Shown one piece after another: positions 33,495-37,864 of a stretch of 37,864 nt of DNA. The notes below the pieces were generated by a model that made no database searches, had not been told where the DNA came from, and was given only the letters and a program-made list of their open reading frames with translations. The stretch is from JBOGDS01 sp050743075. Lineage in GTDB: Bacteria; Actinomycetota; Actinomycetes; Jiangellales; Jiangellaceae. How positions within the stretch are numbered: position 1 is the stretch's first letter; each line of letters opens with the position of its first letter. A program made the position numbers and the translations under genes. The stretch spans positions 1 through 37,864 of the forward strand of contig JBOGDS010000031.1 of assembly GCA_050743075.1 (NCBI GenBank), given 5' to 3'.

Positions 33495-33953
33495 GTGCCC
33501 GAGACCGTTCTCGGCATCCCGTTGCACCCCTTGGTCGTCCACGCGGTCGTGGTCCTCGTCCCGTTGTCAGCACTGGGCACGGTGCTCGTCACGCTCGTGT
33601 CCCGCTGGCGCGGAGCCTACGGCTGGCTCGTGGTGATCGCGTCGGCGCTGGCGTTGGGTGCCGTGCCGCTGGCGACGCGGAGCGGCGGGCGGTTGGAGGA
33701 CTCACTCGGCGCCGGCGGTCCCGTGGCGGAGAAGATCAACGAGCACCAGGAGTGGGGCGAGCGGGTCATCTGGCCTGTCGCGGCGATGTTCGTGCTCAAC
33801 CTGGTGCTGATGCTCGCGCACCGTGCCGGCCGGTCGGCTGCACAGACGATGGCCTTGGCGGGGCTCGCCGCCGCCGCCGCCCTGACCGCGCTCGCGTTCG
33901 TCCTGCTCACCGGTCATCTGGGATCACAAGCCGTCTGGGACCCTACCGGCTAG
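33495..33953 (+). CDS. DUF2231 membrane protein
   Basis: The protein is 152 residues from a GTG at 33495, with AGGAGT four to five bases upstream, deciding the start. ETVLGIPLHPLVVHAVVVLV is the DUF2231 opening with its conserved His residues, followed by four predicted helices and a polar loop, EKINEHQEWGERVIWPVAAM. The family is found in redox and haem-related contexts, but its function is not established. It stands between hisN and rsgA in the opposite orientation, so it appears inserted into an otherwise collinear group. Confidence 0.88.
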   Translation: MPETVLGIPLHPLVVHAVVVLVPLSALGTVLVTLVSRWRGAYGWLVVIASALALGAVPLATRSGGRLEDSLGAGGPVAEKINEHQEWGERVIWPVAAMFVLNLVLMLAHRAGRSAAQTMALAGLAAAAALTALAFVLLTGHLGSQAVWDPTG

Positions 33954-33978
33954 CATCGTGGCTTGACTTCATCCTGGT

Positions 33979-34025
33979 GATCATCGGCAGTTTCGGGCCT
34001 CATCCGCCTGGAAGTGCCGATGATC
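33979..34025. terminator. Perfect 11-base inverted repeat between convergent genes
   Basis: GATCATCGGCA (33979-33989) and TGCCGATGATC (34015-34025) pair exactly around a 25-base loop. The repeat lies between the stop of the DUF2231 gene (33953) and that of rsgA (34042), so it could act as a bidirectional terminator. No T-tract is present. A remnant of a small insertion is the alternative, since the arms are AT-rich compared with their surroundings. Confidence 0.6.
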
Positions 34026-34041
34026 AGCGGACGAGGAGGCG

Positions 34042-35046
34042 CTAGTCGCCGGCCTGGCGCTCGCGGCTGGCCAGCAGGCGCCGGAACGACTCCACCCTGG
34101 CCGGGTCGAGGCGACCGGCGGCGAGGGCGTCGTCCAGCGCGCACTCGGGCTCGGCCGCGGAATGCGTGCAACCGCGTGGGCACCCTGTGGTCTCGGCGTC
34201 GAGATCGGCAAAGGCACGGACCAGGTGCGCCGGGTCGACGTGGGCGAGACCGAATGAGCGGATCCCCGGTGTGTCGATCACCCAGCCGCCGTCCGGCAAG
34301 CGCAGCGCGACGGCACTGTTCGACGTGTGCCGACCGCGCCCGGTCACCACGTTGACCCGGCCGGTGGCGCGGTCCGCTCCCGGCACGAGGGCGTTCACCA
34401 GCGTCGACTTGCCGACGCCGGAGTGTCCGACGAGCACGCTCCAGCGGTTGGTCAGCCGGCGCCGCAGCGGCGTGTGGTCCGAATCGAGCGCTGTGACCAC
34501 CGCGGGTATTCGGAGCGCTGCATATGTCTCCAACAGGAGAGAAGGATCGGCCAAGTCTGCCTTCGTCAGGCACAGCACCGGCTCCAGACCCGCGTCAAAG
34601 GCAGCGACCAGGCAGCGGTCGACCAGGCGAGGGCGCGGTTCCGGCTCGGCGACCGCCGTCACGATCACCATCTGGTCGGCGTTGGCGACGACGACGCGCT
34701 CCACCGGATCGTCGTCGTCGGCGGTGCGGCGGAGCACCGTCCTGCGCTCCTCGACCCGGACGATCCGGGCGAGGCTGCCGTCGTGGCCGGACACGTCGCC
34801 CACGATCCCGACTCGATCGCCCACCACGACCGCCTTGCGGCCGAGCTCGCGCGCCCGCATGGCCGTGACCATCTGCTCGTCGTCACCGGCGAGGCAGGTG
34901 TAGCGGCCCCGGTCGACCGCGATGACGAACCCGGGCACGGCGTCGTCGTGGCTCGGCCGGACCTTGCTCCGTGGTCGCGACCCCCGGCCGGGACGCACCC
35001 GGGCGTCGCTCTCGTCGTACGTCCGGGCGGATCGGCGGGTCGTCAC
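34042..35046 (-). CDS. rsgA: Ribosome small-subunit-dependent GTPase
   Basis: The protein is 334 residues from a GTG at 35046 overlapping the aroA stop (GTGA). After a basic N-terminus and an OB-fold domain (VVVGDRVGIVG), the circularly permuted GTPase motifs appear in order G4 (LTKADL), G1 (GHSGVGKSTLVNAL) and G3 (DTPG). The C-terminal zinc-binding site is CPRGCTHSAAEPEC. RsgA assists late 30S subunit maturation and GTP-dependent release of assembly factors. It is translationally coupled to aroA, a pairing frequent in actinobacteria. Confidence 0.95.
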   Translation of the reverse strand: MTTRRSARTYDESDARVRPGRGSRPRSKVRPSHDDAVPGFVIAVDRGRYTCLAGDDEQMVTAMRARELGRKAVVVGDRVGIVGDVSGHDGSLARIVRVEERRTVLRRTADDDDPVERVVVANADQMVIVTAVAEPEPRPRLVDRCLVAAFDAGLEPVLCLTKADLADPSLLLETYAALRIPAVVTALDSDHTPLRRRLTNRWSVLVGHSGVGKSTLVNALVPGADRATGRVNVVTGRGRHTSNSAVALRLPDGGWVIDTPGIRSFGLAHVDPAHLVRAFADLDAETTGCPRGCTHSAAEPECALDDALAAGRLDPARVESFRRLLASRERQAGD

Positions 35047-36323
35047 GCGACTGACTCCGTCCGGAGCATGCGGGACCACATGCCGGGGAAGTCGGGCATG
35101 GTCTTTCCCGTTGTCGCGATGTTCTCGACCTCGATGCCGGCAACGGCGAGACCCAGCAGAGCCCCCGCCTGCGCCATCCGGTGGTCGGCGTAGGTACGGA
35201 CGACGCCCGCACTGAGCGGTCGCGGCCGGATCGCCAGCCCGTCGGCGTCCTCTGTGACATCGCCGCCGAGCCGGTTGAACTCGGTCGCCAGCGCCGCGAG
35301 CCGGTCGGTCTCGTGGCCGCGTAGGTGCCCGATGCCGGAGAGACGTGACGGGGAATCGGCCAACGCCGCCAGCGCCACCACCACGGGGGTGAGTTCGCCG
35401 ACGTCGCGCAGATCCGCGTCGACACCTCGAATCCGACCGCTGCCGCGCACCGTGAGCCCGGTGCCGTCGAGCCGGCAGTCGGCGCCCATGAACCGCAGCA
35501 GGTCGGGCAACGCCGCACCCGCCTGGGTCGTGAGCGCCGGCCAGCCCGGCACGCGCACCGTCCCGCCGGTGACCAGGGCGGCTCCCAGGAACGGCGCGGC
35601 ATTCGACAGGTCGGGCTCGACATCGACGTCGAGGCCGCCGATGGTGCGGGGGCCGACCCGCCAGGTGTCGATGTCGGCATCGACGTCGACGCCAGCGTGG
35701 CGCAGCATCGCTACGGTCATCTCGATGTGCGGCTGCGACGGGAGTTGCCCGCCGGCATGGTGGACCGTCACCCCGATGTCGTAGCGGGCGGCTGCCAGCA
35801 GGAGGGCACTGACGAACTGCGACGACGCCGACGCGTCGATCGTCACGGCGCCTCCGGGGAGGCCTCCGGTGCCGCGCACCACGAACGGGAGCGCGCCGCG
35901 TTCACCATCGTCGACGTCGGCACCGAGCGCTCGCAGCGCCTCGAGCAGGACGCCCACCGGCCGCTCCCGGGCCCGTTCGTCACCATCGAAGTGGACCTCG
36001 CCGGAAGCCAGCGCCGCGACCGGCGGGAGGAAACGCATGACGGTCCCCGCCAGCCCGCAGTCGACGTCGGCTGGCCCGGCCAGCCGGCCGGGGGTGACCC
36101 GCCAGTTGTCGCCGTCGTCGTCGATCGTCACGCCGAGCGCTCGGAGCGCGCCGGTCATGAGCAGGGTGTCCCGGGCCCGGAGCGGGCGGCGGATCAGGCT
36201 GGGTGAGTCGGCGAGCGCGGCCAGGATGAGCGCGCGGTTCGTCATCGACTTGGAGCCGGGCAGGACCACGATCGCGTCGAGCGGACGCCGCGCCGCCGGC
36301 GCCGGCCACAGGTCGCCTGTCAT
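35043..36323 (-). CDS. aroA: 3-phosphoshikimate 1-carboxyvinyltransferase (EPSP synthase)
   Basis: The protein is 426 residues from the ATG at 36323; a GGAG three bases before it serves as Shine-Dalgarno, and an ATG eight codons upstream is an alternative. LPGSKSMTNRALILAALADS carries the conserved Lys and Ser, CGLAGTVMRFLPP the phosphoshikimate loop, and DERARERPVGVLLEALRALG and SASSQFVSALLLAA further conserved segments. TYADHRMAQAGALLGL and TGKTMPDFPGMW are the C-terminal active-site motifs. It makes 5-enolpyruvylshikimate-3-phosphate, the sixth step of the shikimate pathway. The CGLAGT loop, with LA where many enzymes have NAG, is usual for actinobacterial forms. Confidence 0.97.
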   Translation of the reverse strand: MTGDLWPAPAARRPLDAIVVLPGSKSMTNRALILAALADSPSLIRRPLRARDTLLMTGALRALGVTIDDDGDNWRVTPGRLAGPADVDCGLAGTVMRFLPPVAALASGEVHFDGDERARERPVGVLLEALRALGADVDDGERGALPFVVRGTGGLPGGAVTIDASASSQFVSALLLAAARYDIGVTVHHAGGQLPSQPHIEMTVAMLRHAGVDVDADIDTWRVGPRTIGGLDVDVEPDLSNAAPFLGAALVTGGTVRVPGWPALTTQAGAALPDLLRFMGADCRLDGTGLTVRGSGRIRGVDADLRDVGELTPVVVALAALADSPSRLSGIGHLRGHETDRLAALATEFNRLGGDVTEDADGLAIRPRPLSAGVVRTYADHRMAQAGALLGLAVAGIEVENIATTGKTMPDFPGMWSRMLRTESVA

Positions 36324-36376
36324 GATCTCCAGTATCCCGCCTCCCATGGTCCGGTTGATCACGCAGCCCTGGAGGG

Positions 36377-36467
36377 GATGGCACGCTGAACTGCTCCAGA
36401 AACCAGCACAACTCGGGCGTTCAAGCGACGGTTCAGCGTGCCATCCCTCCGCTGAGCGTGCCATGCA
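36377..36467 (+). repeat. 93-base intergenic repeat, copy 2
   Basis: It carries the same parts in the same order as the copy at 25242: GATGGCACGCTGAACTG, a core with GCACAACTCGGGCG, CGGTTCAGCGTGCCATC and the third half-site TGAGCGTGCCATGCA. Here it lies between aroA and the DoxX gene, upstream of the aroA start. The shared sequence also includes GAGGGG just before the left arm. Confidence 0.85.
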
Positions 36468-36521
36468 TGACTGGTGAGATCGGGCTTCGACTGGAGAAGG
36501 CAGGACAAGGGGGCCAGCGGT

Positions 36522-37106
36522 CTACCCGGGGAGGAGCCCTCGAGCCTTGTCGCGCACGTCGGCCGTGGCCGACCGCGCTTTGCCACGGACCTCTGCCTTG
36601 GCGGCGCGGGCGGTGAGCTTGGCTTCCCGTTTGGCAATCTTCGCGGTTCGCTTGGCATCGAGCGCCGCGCGCCGAGCCCGCCAGCCGAGCCCGGGCCGCC
36701 CCTCCGTATCGACGCCCGCGACCAGTAGGCCGCCGGCGAGCCCGACGTTCTTGAGGAAGTGGACGCGCTGGTTCGCCTTCTCTTCCGGGTCCGTGGCCTG
36801 CCAGAACGGGTGACCCGCCGCCGTTTCCGGAACGAGCGACGCGGCGAGAACCAGCGACGCGATCCGAGGGAAGTTGCCGGTCGCGAGCATGGCGCCGGCT
36901 CCAAGGTCGATCACGCCGTTGATCCGGACCAGCGCGCGCGTGTCGGTCGGCAGCTGCGGCGTGTACTTCTCCATCAACGGTGTCAGTCGGTCCACCACCG
37001 GCTTGGCCCGGGCTGCGGCCGAGTCGGGATTGCGAAGCTTGTTGAAGCCCTGTACGACGAAGATCGACGCGAGCATCGGGCGGGCGACGAGGCGAACCAG
37101 GCTCAT
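36522..37106 (-). CDS. DoxX-family membrane protein with basic Ala-rich tail
   Basis: The protein has 194 residues. RPMLASIFVVQGFNKLRNPD is the DoxX first helix and RINGVIDLGAGAMLATGNFP and FLKNVGLAGGLLVAG complete the four-helix core by residue 130. After that comes an unusual 55-residue tail of Lys/Arg/Ala repeats (AKRTAKIAKREAKLTARAAK), probably a charged coiled coil in the cytoplasm. DoxX proteins participate in membrane redox functions in some bacteria; the role here is unknown. Confidence 0.9.
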   Translation of the reverse strand: MSLVRLVARPMLASIFVVQGFNKLRNPDSAAARAKPVVDRLTPLMEKYTPQLPTDTRALVRINGVIDLGAGAMLATGNFPRIASLVLAASLVPETAAGHPFWQATDPEEKANQRVHFLKNVGLAGGLLVAGVDTEGRPGLGWRARRAALDAKRTAKIAKREAKLTARAAKAEVRGKARSATADVRDKARGLLPG

Positions 37107-37184
37107 ACCTCCTGCCTACCACGATTCGTCCCGCCCCGAACCCCATCCGACGGTTACCGTGGGCCGCCCGCGCACCGCCGTCGC

Positions 37185-37451
37185 GGCGATCGGGACTTCG
37201 ACCTTGCCTTTGAGGTGACCGCACACGAGCCGCCGCGGCGTCACACCGTCATCGGTCAGGTGTTCGGGGTTGAGACCACCATGGACTTCACCGTGGCCGA
37301 ACAGAGACCGGGTGCCCGCGCGACCATGACGGCAACGGTCACCGGCCGCGGCGTTCGCCGCCTACTCGCACCTGTCGTTGCCCGGGAGATGCGTAAGTCG
37401 ACCGTCAAGGCGCTCACCGCCCTCGAACAACGGCTGGGCGGGGCCACGTAG
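37185..37451 (+). pseudogene. SRPBCC (polyketide cyclase-like) C-terminal fragment
   Basis: RDFDLAFEVTAHEPPRRHTV, then IGQVFGVETTMDFTVAEQRP and RRLLAPVVAREMRKSTVKAL have the strand and C-terminal long-helix pattern of SRPBCC proteins. The N-terminal half with the hallmark helix-grip start is absent and no start codon with a ribosome-binding site precedes it. Assignment is by pattern only. Confidence 0.5.
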
Positions 37452-37588
37452 TCTCGACCGCTCGTGCGGTCCGTATCGACGCTCTGACGCGAGCCGACGA
37501 GCCCGCGGCCAGAGCCGTTCGCGGTCTCAGCCGAGGGCCGGCACAGCGCGACTCGTGTAGAACCCGGCCACCACCGACGTCGGTTGCG

Positions 37589-37795
37589 GTGAACGCCATG
37601 AGGTGTGGCGGCCTGTTCGCTGTCGTAGCCGCCGTCCTATCGCTGGTCGCCTGCGCGGACGAGGAGCCGACTGCGATCAACTCACCGACGGCCAGCCCCT
37701 CGAGCGCGCCGGCCAGTACTCCGGCGCCACCGACTACGAGCAATAGTCAAGACCTGTGGATCGGCGTGTCATGCGACTTGCTGGCGACCTCCTGA
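37589..37795 (+). CDS. Small putative lipoprotein, possibly truncated
   Basis: The frame starts at a GTG (37589) or ATG (37598) and gives 65-68 residues: a positively charged start, a hydrophobic stretch and LSLVAC, a lipobox with the acylated Cys near residue 22. A Ser/Pro/Thr/Ala-rich linker follows, then only LWIGVSCDLLATS. Lipoproteins normally carry a globular domain after such a linker, so the gene may be cut short by a frameshift. No Shine-Dalgarno sequence is obvious. Confidence 0.5.
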   Translation: MNAMRCGGLFAVVAAVLSLVACADEEPTAINSPTASPSSAPASTPAPPTTSNSQDLWIGVSCDLLATS

Positions 37796-37864
37796 TTCGG
37801 CGTCGGGTCGTTCGACGAGGACGCCCTTTTCGAACCTGGCTCCGGCTCGGACCAGGGCGACGAG
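37769..37864 (-). other. Open frame entering from the right edge, unidentified
   Basis: A 31-codon frame (LVALVRAGARFEKGVLVERP, ending in a TGA at 37769-37771) runs in from outside the window. Its residue composition looks coding, but too little is present to name a family. It overlaps the end of the small lipoprotein gene on the other strand, so at most one of the two ends is right. Confidence 0.3.

Noticed and set aside
28246..36323. Classical sigma/RsrA or aroA-rsgA-hisN operon as a single unit
   Set aside because: A convergent DUF2231 gene lies between hisN and rsgA and the permease is on the other strand, so only aroA-rsgA can be called coupled.

Overview
The window is GC-rich actinobacterial DNA. 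A WhiB regulator (28246-28515), a phylum marker of Actinomycetota, and the same-strand neighbourhood aroA, rsgA and hisN support this, as do many GTG starts, ATGA/GTGA start-stop overlaps and promoters that look leaderless. No tRNA, rRNA or CRISPR array was seen. The sequence does not allow placement to family or genus.

Layout. (1) 1-3079: a vestigial mobile or defence island. It starts with an integrase tail remnant, followed by a nucleotidyltransferase/HEPN pair (MNT-HEPN-like toxin-antitoxin) on the plus strand and two translationally coupled metallophosphoesterases convergent to it. (2) 3185-7548: multicopper oxidase, GNAT acetyltransferase and a NarL/DesK-type two-component system. (3) 7652-11185: a frameshifted IS256-type transposase scrap, then a secreted subtilisin-family protease with three PKD domains, divergent from a TrmB/LuxR-type regulator with two dyads between them. 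(4) 11448-15092: a second island. It holds an integrase remnant, a three-gene coupled AbiEi/AbiEii operon with a helical-repeat third gene, tandem operator-like repeats, and a decayed copy of the phosphoesterase tail from region 1. (5) 15184-17633: an ArsR regulator with a near-perfect palindrome at its start, followed by SRPBCC, alpha/beta hydrolase and dihydrofolate-reductase-like genes that all carry one-base frameshifts. (6) 17945-27100: a decayed accessory stretch. Intact short genes (YczE-like, DUF1801, VOC, DUF309, FAD oxidase) are mixed with fragments (NAD(P)-binding protein, winged helix, PI-PLC, VOC, AMIN-like, LLM oxidoreductase, DUF4037). (7) 27349-37106: a clean, core-like block with PAP2, WhiB, an ECF sigma factor fused to an anti-sigma-like zinc motif and a proline/threonine tail, a degenerate GGDEF-like protein, an AI-2E-type permease, HisN, DUF2231, RsgA, AroA and DoxX. 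(8) The right end has an SRPBCC fragment and a small lipoprotein.

The most interesting theme is that two unrelated nucleotidyltransferase toxin-antitoxin loci, about 12 kb apart, each lie beside an integrase tail remnant and a member of the same two-part metallophosphoesterase family, intact at one locus and decayed at the other. Also notable are a 93-bp intergenic repeat found twice (25242 and 36377), two long perfect inverted repeats (25934-25997 and 33979-34025), and the sigma/anti-sigma fusion. One-base frameshifts cluster in accessory genes, while the core genes are clean.
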